Assembly: GCA_019119205.1 (NCBI GenBank)
Contig: DWXK01000009.1
Location: 1-63,939 of the forward strand
Direction of reading: 5' to 3'
DNA length: 63,939 nt
Source of the DNA: Candidatus Mediterraneibacter intestinavium
Lineage (GTDB): Bacteria > Bacillota > Clostridia > Lachnospirales > Lachnospiraceae
Notes under the pieces: generated by a model
The model's input: only the letters and a program-made list of their open reading frames with translations
The model's database searches: none
What the model was told of the DNA's origin: nothing
Position numbers and translations under genes: made by a program
Shown: positions 33,057 to 41,937 of the stretch, in pieces
Position numbering within the stretch: the first letter of the stretch is position 1
Layout of the letters: each line of letters starts with the position of its first letter

Positions 33057-34974
33057 CAGATTCTTACCGGTATGCAGAAATGATATGGAAGAGCGTGGAT
33101 GGGACGGGGTGGATTTTGCCTATGTGATCGGGGATGCCTATGTGGACCATCCTTCTTTCGGGCATGCCATCATAAGCCGTCTTTTAGAGGCAAAGGGCTA
33201 CCGGGTCGGGATCATCTCCCAGCCCGACTGGAAAGATCCTGAGAGCGTCGCAATATACGGGGAACCCCGGCTTGCCTTTCTCGTCTCAGCGGGAAATATG
33301 GACTCCATGGTGAACCATTATTCTGTCTCTAAGAAACGGAGAAGGACGGATGCCTACACACCCGGCGGCGTGATGGGAAAACGTCCGGATCACGCCTGCA
33401 CGGTCTATGGGAATCTGATCCGGCAGACTTTTAAGAAGACACCGGTGATCCTGGGCGGTATCGAGGCAAGCCTGAGGCGCCTGGCACATTACGATTACTG
33501 GTCTGACAGACTTAAGCGCTCTGTGCTTCTGGACTCCGGTGCAGATATCATTTCCTACGGAATGGGAGAGCGCTCCATCCTGGAGATCGCAGAGGCGCTG
33601 GAGGCGGGGATCCCTGTGGAAGAACTGACTTATATCGACGGCACTGCGGTAAAAGCACGTTCGTTGGACAATGTGTATGATGCTGAACTGCTCCCTTCTT
33701 TTGACAAGCTCAGAGAAGATAAACGGGAGTATGCAAAGAGCTTTTATACGCAGTATCTGAACACGGATCCGTTTACGGCAAAACGCCTTGTCGAGCCTTA
33801 CTCAGACCACTTATATGTGATACAGAATCCTCCTGCGAAACCGCTCTCAGAGGCGGAGATGGATGACGTCTACGGGCTTCCCTACATGCGGACTTATCAT
33901 CCTTCCTATGAGGAGGCGGGAGGCGTCCCGGCGATCTCGGAGATCCGGTTCAGCCTGACCAGCAGCCGCGGATGTTTCGGCGGATGCAGCTTCTGCGCGC
34001 TGACCTTCCACCAGGGAAGGATCGTCCAGGTGAGGAGCCACGATTCACTCCTGAAAGAAGCGGAGGCGATCACAGAAGAAAAGGTTTTCAAGGGATATAT
34101 CCATGACGTGGGCGGTCCCACGGCGAACTTCCGGCATCCGTCCTGTAAAAAGCAGATGGAGCACGGTGTGTGCAGGAACCGGCAGTGCCTTTTCCCGGCA
34201 CCCTGTCCGAACCTGGATGCAGATCACAGCGATTATGTGGAACTCCTGAAAAAGCTGCGGGAGATCCCGAAGGTGAAGAAAGTGTTCATACGGTCAGGGA
34301 TCCGTTTTGACTATCTCCTTGCAGATAAGAAGAAGGAATTCCTGAGGGAACTGTGCGAGTATCATGTCAGCGGACAGCTGAAAGTGGCGCCGGAACATGT
34401 GGCGGCGCCTGTCCTGTCTCTGATGGGAAAGCCGGAACATAAGGTATACGAAGAGTTTACACGGCAGTTTGAAAAGATGAACCAGAAGATCGGCAAAAAG
34501 CAGTACCTGGTCCCCTATCTGATGTCATCCCATCCGGGATCCGGGCTGAAAGAAGCTGTAGAACTGGCTGAATACTGCAGAGATCTGGGGTATATGCCGG
34601 AGCAGGTGCAGGATTTTTATCCAACTCCGTCAACTTTGTCCACTTGTATGTATTATACCGGACTTGACCCGAGAAATATGAAACCGGTCTACGTGCCCAA
34701 AAATCCTCACGAGAAGGCAATGCAGAGAGCGCTGATCCAGTACAGGAATCCGGAACTTTACGATCTGGTATACGAGGCGCTCCAGAAAGCCGGGAGGCGG
34801 GATCTGATCGGATACGGTCCGAAATGTCTGATCCGTCCACGGCGGGATGATAATGTCCGGGGAAGAACGGATCTGGGAAACCGGGGGAAGAAAAAGGAGG
34901 ACCGGTCCGGGAACGGCGGGACAAAGAGACCGAAAAAGAAGAAGACGATCCGGAACGTCCACAGAAAAAAGTGA
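33049..34974 (+). CDS. YgiQ family radical SAM protein
   Basis: The 641-residue protein has the N-terminal YgiQ domain (RFLPVCRNDMEERGWDGVDF, VILGGIEASLRRLAHYDYW), a radical SAM CxxxCxxC motif in SSRGCFGGCSFC near residue 310, and a lysine/arginine-rich C-terminal tail (about residues 600-641). The reaction is not established for the family. ATG 33049 is chosen because AAAGG at 33034-33038 lies 10 nt upstream; the frame is open through the HAD gene, but that part shows no homology. Confidence 0.92.
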   Translation: MDNRFLPVCRNDMEERGWDGVDFAYVIGDAYVDHPSFGHAIISRLLEAKGYRVGIISQPDWKDPESVAIYGEPRLAFLVSAGNMDSMVNHYSVSKKRRRTDAYTPGGVMGKRPDHACTVYGNLIRQTFKKTPVILGGIEASLRRLAHYDYWSDRLKRSVLLDSGADIISYGMGERSILEIAEALEAGIPVEELTYIDGTAVKARSLDNVYDAELLPSFDKLREDKREYAKSFYTQYLNTDPFTAKRLVEPYSDHLYVIQNPPAKPLSEAEMDDVYGLPYMRTYHPSYEEAGGVPAISEIRFSLTSSRGCFGGCSFCALTFHQGRIVQVRSHDSLLKEAEAITEEKVFKGYIHDVGGPTANFRHPSCKKQMEHGVCRNRQCLFPAPCPNLDADHSDYVELLKKLREIPKVKKVFIRSGIRFDYLLADKKKEFLRELCEYHVSGQLKVAPEHVAAPVLSLMGKPEHKVYEEFTRQFEKMNQKIGKKQYLVPYLMSSHPGSGLKEAVELAEYCRDLGYMPEQVQDFYPTPSTLSTCMYYTGLDPRNMKPVYVPKNPHEKAMQRALIQYRNPELYDLVYEALQKAGRRDLIGYGPKCLIRPRRDDNVRGRTDLGNRGKKKEDRSGNGGTKRPKKKKTIRNVHRKK

Positions 34975-35029
34975 CGGAAAAGGTAAAGGATGAACCAGTG
35001 CCGGATCAGAGAAAGGGGAGATGCCACAA

Positions 35030-35794
35030 ATGAAGATCGCAGTTGTGACCGGAGCTTCCTCCGGAATAGGGAGAGAATTTGTACAGCAGCTCGGGTACTT
35101 TTATAAAAATCTGGATGAGATCTGGGTGATCGCGAGGCGCCGGGAGCGGCTGGAGGAACTTGCAGAAAAGAGCAGGGTGCCTCTCAGGATCTTTGACGGG
35201 GATCTCCAGAAGAAAAAAGTGTATAAAAAGTTCTGTGAGGCGCTCAAAGAAGAGCGGCCGGATATCCGGATGCTGGTAAACAGCGCGGGATTCGGAAAAT
35301 CCGGAGCAGTGACGGAGATCGCAGGGGAAGAATTCCGCACACAGCCGGACATGGTGGATCTGAACTGCCGCGCCCTCACAAGGATGACACTTCTGTGCCT
35401 TCCATATATGAAAAAGGGGAGCCGCATCGTGAACCTTGCGTCTGCGGCGGCTTTCTGTCCTCAGCCCTCTTTCGCGGTCTATGCGGCGACAAAAGCTTAT
35501 GTGCTCAGTTTTTCCAGAGCGCTGGGAGCGGAGCTCGCTTCCAGAGGGATCCCGGTCACGGCAGTATGTCCGGGACCGGTCGACACAGAATTCTTCGATG
35601 TGAGCGGAAAGCTGGAGGATCCCCTGAAGAGACTGACACTGGCGCAGGCCCCCAAAGTTGTTCATCAGGCGCTGAAGGACAGCCGTGCAGGAAAGCCTGT
35701 TTCCATCTATGGCATTCCCATGAAAGCTGCATATCTGGGGGCAAAACTGGTCCCGCACGGGCTGATCCTCAGACTGGCATCCATGGGAAGATAA
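35030..35794 (+). CDS. SDR family NAD(P)-dependent oxidoreductase
   Basis: The 254-residue protein has the Rossmann motif TGASSGIG (residues 8-15), NSAGFG, the catalytic serine region NLASAAAF and YxxxK as YAATK, so it is an active classical short-chain dehydrogenase. Substrate unknown. ATG 35030 has GGGGAG 9 nt upstream; ATG 35021 lies directly behind that site and is less likely. Confidence 0.92.
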   Translation: MKIAVVTGASSGIGREFVQQLGYFYKNLDEIWVIARRRERLEELAEKSRVPLRIFDGDLQKKKVYKKFCEALKEERPDIRMLVNSAGFGKSGAVTEIAGEEFRTQPDMVDLNCRALTRMTLLCLPYMKKGSRIVNLASAAAFCPQPSFAVYAATKAYVLSFSRALGAELASRGIPVTAVCPGPVDTEFFDVSGKLEDPLKRLTLAQAPKVVHQALKDSRAGKPVSIYGIPMKAAYLGAKLVPHGLILRLASMGR

Positions 35795-35828
35795 AACATG
35801 AACAATACATCAGAGGAAAGAAGATACG

Positions 35829-36401
35829 ATGAAAAAGATAGAAAAAGGAGATCCGGGATATCTGGATCAGATAAAAAAGGGAGAGATCATCCGGACAACC
35901 GTGTGTTTTGTGATAGCGGCTGTCCTCCTGTGTGTTGGATATGACTGGGCGCATACGGTCCTGAACCTGCTGTCCGCCGCGGCAGTCCTTATGTGTATCC
36001 CGGCGATAATGTCATTGATGCACGTGATCGCGCACAGTTCCTGGTCTTCCATTGACCGTGAGAAGGCAGAGGAGATCAGAGCGAAAGCGGACCTTCTGAC
36101 AGTCTGTTACGATGTTCTTGCAGATGATGGGCGGCAGAAAACCCCTGTGGACTGTATCGTGATCTCCGGACATAATGTTTTCGGATATACACACTATGAA
36201 AAAGCGGATACTGAAGGATTATCTGTAAAGATACGAAGTATACTGGAAGAGAATGGATATACCGGGATCACAGTAAAAGTCCTGGAGCGTTACAAACCTT
36301 TTCTTGCGCGGGTAGAAGGACTGAACAATATCGCGGCAGTGGAGAGAGAAGACACGAAAGAGAGAGAAAAGGCGATCCGGAGGATCGTCCTTGAGATGTA
36401 G
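35829..36401 (+). CDS. Unknown membrane protein, 190 residues
   Basis: I do not recognise a family. Two adjacent membrane segments (about residues 25-42 and 45-64) follow a charged N terminus, and the rest is a soluble C-terminal domain (VISGHNVFGYTHYEKADTEG, VKVLERYKPFLARVEGLNNI). It lies between the SDR and RluA-family genes in the same orientation with 35-nt spacing on each side. Confidence 0.75.
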   Translation: MKKIEKGDPGYLDQIKKGEIIRTTVCFVIAAVLLCVGYDWAHTVLNLLSAAAVLMCIPAIMSLMHVIAHSSWSSIDREKAEEIRAKADLLTVCYDVLADDGRQKTPVDCIVISGHNVFGYTHYEKADTEGLSVKIRSILEENGYTGITVKVLERYKPFLARVEGLNNIAAVEREDTKEREKAIRRIVLEM

Positions 36402-36437
36402 GGATCTGGAAAACTGAAACGGAACGGGAGACGTAAG

Positions 36438-37478
36438 ATGAGAGAGATCAGGATACGGGAAAATGAATCCGGCCAGCGGCTGGACAAATTCCTGGCAAAG
36501 TATATGGGACTTGCCCCGAAGAGCTTCTTCTACAAAATGATGCGGAAGAAGAACATCACGCTGAATGGAAAAAAAGCTCAGGGAAACGAACATCTGAAAA
36601 GCGGTGATGTGGTGAAACTCTTCCTTTCGGATGAGACGATCGAGAAGTTTACGGAAAGGCAGAGTGTTGTTAAGAGCGGAACGCTCAAGAAAGAAAAACT
36701 GGATATCCTGTATGAAGATGCCAATGTGCTGATCCTCAATAAACCGGCGGGAATGCTCTCTCAGAAGGCAAAGCCTTCCGACCTGTCCCTGGTGGAATAT
36801 CTGACTGCATATATGCTGGACTCCGGTCAGATCACGGGGGAGGAACTTAAGACTTTCCGCCCTTCCATATGCAACCGTCTGGACCGGAATACGAGCGGTA
36901 TCGTGGCGGCGGGCAAGACGCTGACGGCTCTGCAGGAGTTAAGCCGCATGTTCAGGGAACGCACGGTGCGGAAATACTATCTCTGCCTGGTACAGGGAAC
37001 TGTGACCGGTGAGCGGCGGATCAGGGGGACCCTTACAAAAGACGAGAAGACGAACCGGGTGACGGTCAGAAGGGGAGAAACTGTGAAGGGACCCCTCTTC
37101 TCAGACAATTTGGAAGAAGAGATCTCCGCAGAAGGGACTGCCGTAGAAGGAAGCTTCATTGAGACGGAATACCGTGCCCTGCGGTCAGCGGGAGGGGTCA
37201 CCCTTCTCGAGGTCCATCTGATCACTGGGAAAACCCATCAGATCCGTGCCCACCTGGCGTCAGAGGGGCATCCGATCATCGGTGACTATAAATATGGAGT
37301 CCGTGCAGTGAATGACAGATTCCAAAAGAAATACGGGCTGTCGTTCCAGCTTCTCCATTCGTACCGGCTCTGCTTTCCGGAGATTGACGGTGCACTGGCG
37401 TCCCTGTCCGGAAAAGAGATCAAAGCTCCGGTCCCGGAAATGTTCCGGAAGATCTGTAAGGACAGCGGGGTGATGTGA
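36438..37478 (+). CDS. RluA family pseudouridine synthase
   Basis: The 346-residue protein has an N-terminal S4 domain (SGQRLDKFLAKYM), the bridging segment LYEDANVLILNKPAGMLS, the catalytic motif RLDRNTSGIV with its aspartate, and THQIRAHLASEGHPIIGDYKYG. It modifies uridines in 23S rRNA (RluC/RluD type) or a related RNA. ATG 36438; recU starts 1 nt after the stop. Confidence 0.94.
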   Translation: MREIRIRENESGQRLDKFLAKYMGLAPKSFFYKMMRKKNITLNGKKAQGNEHLKSGDVVKLFLSDETIEKFTERQSVVKSGTLKKEKLDILYEDANVLILNKPAGMLSQKAKPSDLSLVEYLTAYMLDSGQITGEELKTFRPSICNRLDRNTSGIVAAGKTLTALQELSRMFRERTVRKYYLCLVQGTVTGERRIRGTLTKDEKTNRVTVRRGETVKGPLFSDNLEEEISAEGTAVEGSFIETEYRALRSAGGVTLLEVHLITGKTHQIRAHLASEGHPIIGDYKYGVRAVNDRFQKKYGLSFQLLHSYRLCFPEIDGALASLSGKEIKAPVPEMFRKICKDSGVM

Positions 37479-37479
37479 G

Positions 37480-38013
37480 ATGGCGACATGGAATTCAAGA
37501 GGGCTGAGAGGCTCCACGCTGGAAGATCTGGTGAACCGCACCAATGAGCGGTATGGCGAGCTGGGGCTGGCGCTGATCCAGAAGATCCCTACCCCGATCA
37601 CACCGGTGCGCATCGACAAGGAGCACAGACATATCACCCTCGCCTATTTTGACAAGATCAGTACCGTGGATTACATCGGAGCTGTACAGGGGATCCCGGT
37701 ATGCTTTGACGCAAAGGAATGCAGCGCAGACACGTTCCCACTCCAGAATGTGCACGAGCATCAGATGGATTTTATGGAGAAGTTCGAGAAACAGGGCGGG
37801 ATCTCTTTCCTGCTGATCTATTACAGCACGAGAAATGAACTGTACTATATGAGGTTCGAGCAGATCAAAAAGTTCTGGGACAGGGCTGCACAGGGAGGAA
37901 GGAAGAGTTTCCGTCTGGAGGAACTGGAGCCGGGATGGTTCATGGAACTGAAAAACGGATGTTTTGTTCCTTATCTTGACTGTATCCAGAAGGATTTGGA
38001 CCTGAGGGATTGA
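37480..38013 (+). CDS. recU: Holliday junction resolvase RecU
   Basis: RecU cuts four-way junctions in Bacillota that lack RuvC. The 177-residue protein has the RecU opening WNSRGLRGSTLEDLVNRTN, the nuclease motif STVDYIGAVQGIPVCFDAKE and the GGISFLLIYYS segment. Length is normal. It is the only resolvase in the window and complements ruvAB at 11.6-13.3 kb. Its stop codon overlaps the -35 element of the hisZ promoter. Confidence 0.93.
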   Translation: MATWNSRGLRGSTLEDLVNRTNERYGELGLALIQKIPTPITPVRIDKEHRHITLAYFDKISTVDYIGAVQGIPVCFDAKECSADTFPLQNVHEHQMDFMEKFEKQGGISFLLIYYSTRNELYYMRFEQIKKFWDRAAQGGRKSFRLEELEPGWFMELKNGCFVPYLDCIQKDLDLRD

Positions 38014-38039
38014 CAGACTGACACTAAATTCGATATAAT
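38010..38039 (+). promoter_or_regulatory. Consensus promoter for the his operon
   Basis: A perfect TTGACA (38010-38015), an 18-bp spacer and a perfect TATAAT (38034-38039). The -35 covers the recU stop codon. Confidence 0.8.
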
Positions 38040-38051
38040 AGCAAAAGGTTT

Positions 38052-38071
38052 TTAACGTGGTAGCACGTTAA
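38052..38071 (+). promoter_or_regulatory. Hairpin in the hisZ 5' leader
   Basis: TTAACGTG (38052-38059) pairs with CACGTTAA (38064-38071) around GTAG, just downstream of the predicted transcription start and about 10 nt before the GAAAGGGG ribosome binding site. The leader of about 45 nt is too short for a T-box. Confidence 0.6.
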
Positions 38072-38089
38072 AGTGAAAGGGGACTGTAT

Positions 38090-39343
38090 ATGGAACAAAA
38101 ACTTCATACTCCTGAGGGAGTAAGGGATATTTACAACAGAGAATGCGAGACAAAACTTACATTACAGACAAAGCTGGGCAATGTGCTCCATCTGTACGGA
38201 TATCAGGATATACAGACACCGACGTTTGAATATGACGATGTGTTCCGCAAAGAGATCGGCTCCACCTCAACGAAGGAACTGTACCGCTTCTTTGACAGAG
38301 AAGGAAACATCCTCGCGCTGCGCCCTGATATCACGCCTTCTGTCGCCAGGGCAGCGGCGACGCTGTTTGAGGGGGAGGACCTTCCGATCCGTCTGTGCTA
38401 TGTAGGAAACACATTTATCAATCATTCCAGCTATCAGGGACGCCTGAAAGAGAATACTCAGATGGGAGCAGAGCTGATCGGTCTGGATTCCGTGGAGGCG
38501 GATGCGGAGATGCTCGCCATGGTGGTTGACGGACTGAAGAAGACCGGGCTTACGGAATTCCAGGTCAATATCGGGCACGTCGACTTTATCCAGAGCCTTC
38601 TGGAATCTACCGGACTGGAAGAGGAAGAAAAAGATGAGATCCGTGAACTCATCGCGAACCGGAACTACTTTGGAGTGGAAGAGATCCTGGATAACCGCAG
38701 TGTCAAGGGAAGTGTAAAAGAGGCTTTCCGCGTCCTCCCGGAACTGGTCGGCGGACAGGAGATCCTGGAGCGGGCCGCGAGGATCGCGCCGACGGTCAAT
38801 GCACGTCTTGCGCTCACGCGACTCCAGCAGATCTATCGGCTGCTCATGATCTACAAGGCGGAGGAGCATATCACCTTTGATCTGAGCATGAGCGGAAGCT
38901 ACGGATACTATACCGGGATCATCTTCCGGGCCTATACATACGGGACAGGTGATGCGGTCGTCCGGGGAGGAAGATATGACCATCTGCTCGAAAAATTCGG
39001 GAAGAGCACTCCGTCTATCGGATTTGCGATCATAGTGGATGAATTGATGAACGCGCTGAACCGGCAGAAGATCACTGTGGAGACTTCTCACAGAAATCTT
39101 CTGGTCTATACAGAGGAGACACAGCGGTGGGCGATCTTCCTTGCGAGAGATTTCAGGGAAAAAGGGAAAAATATCGAGATGCTCAAAAGAGAGCAGGAAG
39201 ACCGGCGGGAAAAATACGAGAAGTATGGAAAGCGTAACGGGATCATCAGCATGTTGTATCTCAGGGATGATTTTAAGATCGAGATGGTGAATCTCCGTAC
39301 CGGCGAAGAAAAGATCATAGATGCAAAGAAGAAGCGGAGATAA
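38090..39343 (+). CDS. hisZ: ATP phosphoribosyltransferase regulatory subunit HisZ
   Basis: HisZ is a catalytically inactive histidyl-tRNA synthetase paralogue that activates short HisG and mediates histidine inhibition. The 417-residue protein has class II motifs: LHTPEGVRDIYNREC, TPTFEYDDVFRKE, LRPDITPSVARAAATLF, and SYGYYTGIIFRAYTYG. AAAGGGGA precedes ATG 38090. It is the first gene of the hisZGDB-IE operon. Confidence 0.95.
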   Translation: MEQKLHTPEGVRDIYNRECETKLTLQTKLGNVLHLYGYQDIQTPTFEYDDVFRKEIGSTSTKELYRFFDREGNILALRPDITPSVARAAATLFEGEDLPIRLCYVGNTFINHSSYQGRLKENTQMGAELIGLDSVEADAEMLAMVVDGLKKTGLTEFQVNIGHVDFIQSLLESTGLEEEEKDEIRELIANRNYFGVEEILDNRSVKGSVKEAFRVLPELVGGQEILERAARIAPTVNARLALTRLQQIYRLLMIYKAEEHITFDLSMSGSYGYYTGIIFRAYTYGTGDAVVRGGRYDHLLEKFGKSTPSIGFAIIVDELMNALNRQKITVETSHRNLLVYTEETQRWAIFLARDFREKGKNIEMLKREQEDRREKYEKYGKRNGIISMLYLRDDFKIEMVNLRTGEEKIIDAKKKRR

Positions 39344-39357
39344 AGGAGCAAAGATTT

Positions 39358-40002
39358 ATGAGATATCTGACATTTGCCCTGACAAAGGGACGTCTCGCCA
39401 GCAAGACGCTTGACATGCTGGAACAGCTTGGGATCACCTGTGATGAGATGAAAGATAAAGATTCGAGAAAACTGATCTTTACAAATGAAGAACTTAAGCT
39501 TAAATTTTTCCTGGCAAAAGGTCCTGATGTACCGACTTACGTGGAGTACGGAGCCGCTGATATCGGTGTCGTGGGAAAGGATACGATCATCGAGGAGGGC
39601 AGGAAAGTCCATGAGGTGCTGGATCTTGGATTTGGAAAATGCAGGATGTGCGTGTGCGGGTACGAATCCGCTGCAGAGTGTCTGAAACATCACGAGCTGA
39701 TCCGTGTGGCGACAAAGTATCCGAACATTGCAAAGGACTATTTCTATAATAAAAAGCATCAGACCGTGGAGATCATCAAAATGAACGGATCCATTGAACT
39801 GGCTCCCATAGTTGGGCTGTCGGAGGTGATCGTGGACATCGTCGAGACCGGGTCTACGCTGAAAGAGAACGGCCTTGTCGTCCTGGAGGAAGTGTGCCCG
39901 CTTTCCGCGCGCATGATCGTCAATCCGGTCAGCATGAGGATGGAGAACGACAGGATCCGTGAACTGATCAACAATCTGAGAAATCTGGTCAGGGAGGGCT
40001 AG
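39358..40002 (+). CDS. hisG: ATP phosphoribosyltransferase HisG (short form)
   Basis: HisG condenses ATP and PRPP in the first histidine step. At 214 residues it is the short form that needs HisZ, encoded just upstream. Motifs: FALTKGRLASKTLDML, PTYVEYGAADIGVVGKD and EVIVDIVETGSTLKENGL (PRPP loop). The stop overlaps the region just before hisD. Confidence 0.96.
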   Translation: MRYLTFALTKGRLASKTLDMLEQLGITCDEMKDKDSRKLIFTNEELKLKFFLAKGPDVPTYVEYGAADIGVVGKDTIIEEGRKVHEVLDLGFGKCRMCVCGYESAAECLKHHELIRVATKYPNIAKDYFYNKKHQTVEIIKMNGSIELAPIVGLSEVIVDIVETGSTLKENGLVVLEEVCPLSARMIVNPVSMRMENDRIRELINNLRNLVREG

Positions 40003-40007
40003 TGACT

Positions 40008-41306
40008 ATGCGAATCGAAAAACTGGACGAAAGTACGAAAAAAAATCTGCTTGAGGACCTGCTGAAGCGCAGTCCTAACAGTTACGGCAAATATGAGGAG
40101 AGTGTTCAGCAGATCCTTGCCGATGTAAAAGAAAAACGGGATGCAGCTGTTTTTGAATATACAAAGAAATTTGACGGCGTGGAGATCAATGCTTCGAATC
40201 TTGAGGTGACTGAAGCGGAGATCAATGAGGCTTATCAGGAAGTGGGAGAGGAGCTGCTTGGGATCATTCGCAGAGCTCTGAAAAACATTGAATCCTACCA
40301 CGCAAAACAGATGCAGTACAGCTGGTTTGACAGCAGACCGGACGGCACCATCCTGGGCCAGAAAGTGACTGCTCTTCAGAGAGTCGGCGTCTATGTCCCG
40401 GGAGGAAAAGCTGCGTATCCGTCATCCGTGCTCATGAACATCCTGCCGGCAAAAGTAGCGGGAGTGGACGAGATCATCATGGTGACTCCTCCCGGAAAAG
40501 ACGGGAAAGTCACGCCCACCACGCTGGTCGCTGCTAAAGAGGCAGGAGCTGATAAAATCTATAAAGCAGGCGGGGCACAAGCGATCGGAGCGCTTGCCTA
40601 TGGAACAGAGAGCATTCCGAAGGTGGACAAGATCGTGGGTCCGGGAAATATCTATGTGGCTCTGGCAAAAAAGGCGGTTTACGGACATGTGAGTATCGAT
40701 TCCATCGCCGGACCAAGCGAGATCCTGGTACTTGCGGATGAGTCTGCGAACCCGCGCTACGTTGCGGCAGATCTTTTATCCCAGGCAGAACACGACGAGA
40801 TGGCGAGCGCGATCCTTGTCACCACCAGTATGGAACTGGCGGAAAAGGTATCCGCTCAGACGGATGAATTCATCAGAGAACTTTCCCGAGGAGAGATCAT
40901 ACAGAGATCTCTGGATAACTACGGACATATCCTTGTTGCAGAGACTCTGGAGGATGCCATTGATGCGGCAAACGAGATCGCTTCCGAGCATCTGGAGATC
41001 GTGACCGCGAATCCCTTTGAGGTGATGACAAAGATCCGCAATGCGGGCGCGATCTTTATCGGAGAATACTCCAGCGAGCCGCTGGGAGACTATTTTGCAG
41101 GACCGAACCATGTCCTTCCGACAAACGGTACGGCGAAATTTTTCTCGCCCCTTTCCGTGGATGATTTTATCAAGAAATCAAGTATCATTTCGTATTCCAG
41201 AGATGCGCTTGAAAAGATCCACACAGATATTGAGAGATTCGCGGAGGCAGAGCATCTGACAGCCCATGCCAATTCGATCCGCGTGCGGTTTGAGGAAACG
41301 AGATAA
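40008..41306 (+). CDS. hisD: Histidinol dehydrogenase HisD
   Basis: HisD oxidises histidinol to histidine in two NAD+-dependent steps with zinc. The 432-residue protein has VYVPGGKAAYPSSVLMN, VGPGNIYVALAKK, IDSIAGPSEILVLAD, LLSQAEHDEMASAILVT (zinc ligands Q and H) and GPNHVLPTNGTAKF. ATG 40008 is chosen with GGAGGG 9 nt upstream; GTG 40002 would overlap the hisG stop. Confidence 0.97.
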   Translation: MRIEKLDESTKKNLLEDLLKRSPNSYGKYEESVQQILADVKEKRDAAVFEYTKKFDGVEINASNLEVTEAEINEAYQEVGEELLGIIRRALKNIESYHAKQMQYSWFDSRPDGTILGQKVTALQRVGVYVPGGKAAYPSSVLMNILPAKVAGVDEIIMVTPPGKDGKVTPTTLVAAKEAGADKIYKAGGAQAIGALAYGTESIPKVDKIVGPGNIYVALAKKAVYGHVSIDSIAGPSEILVLADESANPRYVAADLLSQAEHDEMASAILVTTSMELAEKVSAQTDEFIRELSRGEIIQRSLDNYGHILVAETLEDAIDAANEIASEHLEIVTANPFEVMTKIRNAGAIFIGEYSSEPLGDYFAGPNHVLPTNGTAKFFSPLSVDDFIKKSSIISYSRDALEKIHTDIERFAEAEHLTAHANSIRVRFEETR

Positions 41307-41331
41307 AACAGGACTTCGGAGGTAAAATGAT

Positions 41332-41922
41332 ATGAGAGAAAGGATCGGGCGGGTATCAAGGAAGACAAAAGAGACGGATATCACTCTGAGCATCAACCTT
41401 GACGGCCAGGGGAAGAACCAGATCGATACGGGAATCCCCTTTTTTGACCATATGCTGGACGGATTTGCGCGTCACGGGCTTTTTGACCTGGAAGTGTCAG
41501 TGAAAGGTGACGTGGAGGTAGACAGCCATCACACCATTGAGGATACCGGGATCGTGCTGGGGCAGGCGGTCGCTGAAGCCCTGGGCGACAAGAAAGGAAT
41601 TAGGAGGTACGGTTATTTTATCCTCCCCATGGACGAGACACTGGCTCTGGGAGCTGTGGACCTCTCCGGAAGACCGTTCCTGAATTTTCAGGCAGAATTT
41701 ACCGTTCCCAGACTGGGAGATATGGATACGGAGATGGTGCGCGAATTTTTTTATGCGGTCTCCTACAGCGCAGCCATGAACCTGCATCTCAAGATCCTGG
41801 ATGCAGGGAACAACCATCATATGGCGGAAGCGCTCTTCAAGGCGTTCGGGAAGGCTTTGGACATGGCGGTATCAGAAGAACCCAGGATAAAGGACGTGTG
41901 GTCCACAAAAGGCAGTTTATAA
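41332..41922 (+). CDS. hisB: Imidazoleglycerol-phosphate dehydratase HisB
   Basis: The 196-residue monofunctional dehydratase has FFDHMLDGFARHGLF, DVEVDSHHTIEDTGIVLGQA and NNHHMAEALFKAFGKAL, the histidine clusters that bind Mn. There is no fused histidinol-phosphatase domain. CGGAGG at 41317-41322 precedes ATG 41332; a nearer ATG at 41328 hits a stop after one codon. Confidence 0.96.
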   Translation: MRERIGRVSRKTKETDITLSINLDGQGKNQIDTGIPFFDHMLDGFARHGLFDLEVSVKGDVEVDSHHTIEDTGIVLGQAVAEALGDKKGIRRYGYFILPMDETLALGAVDLSGRPFLNFQAEFTVPRLGDMDTEMVREFFYAVSYSAAMNLHLKILDAGNNHHMAEALFKAFGKALDMAVSEEPRIKDVWSTKGSL

Positions 41923-41937
41923 AGGAGATTACGATAC

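Noticed and set aside
38040-38089. T-box riboswitch for the his operon
   Set aside because: The predicted leader is only about 45 nt, without the stem I specifier loop or the T-box consensus.
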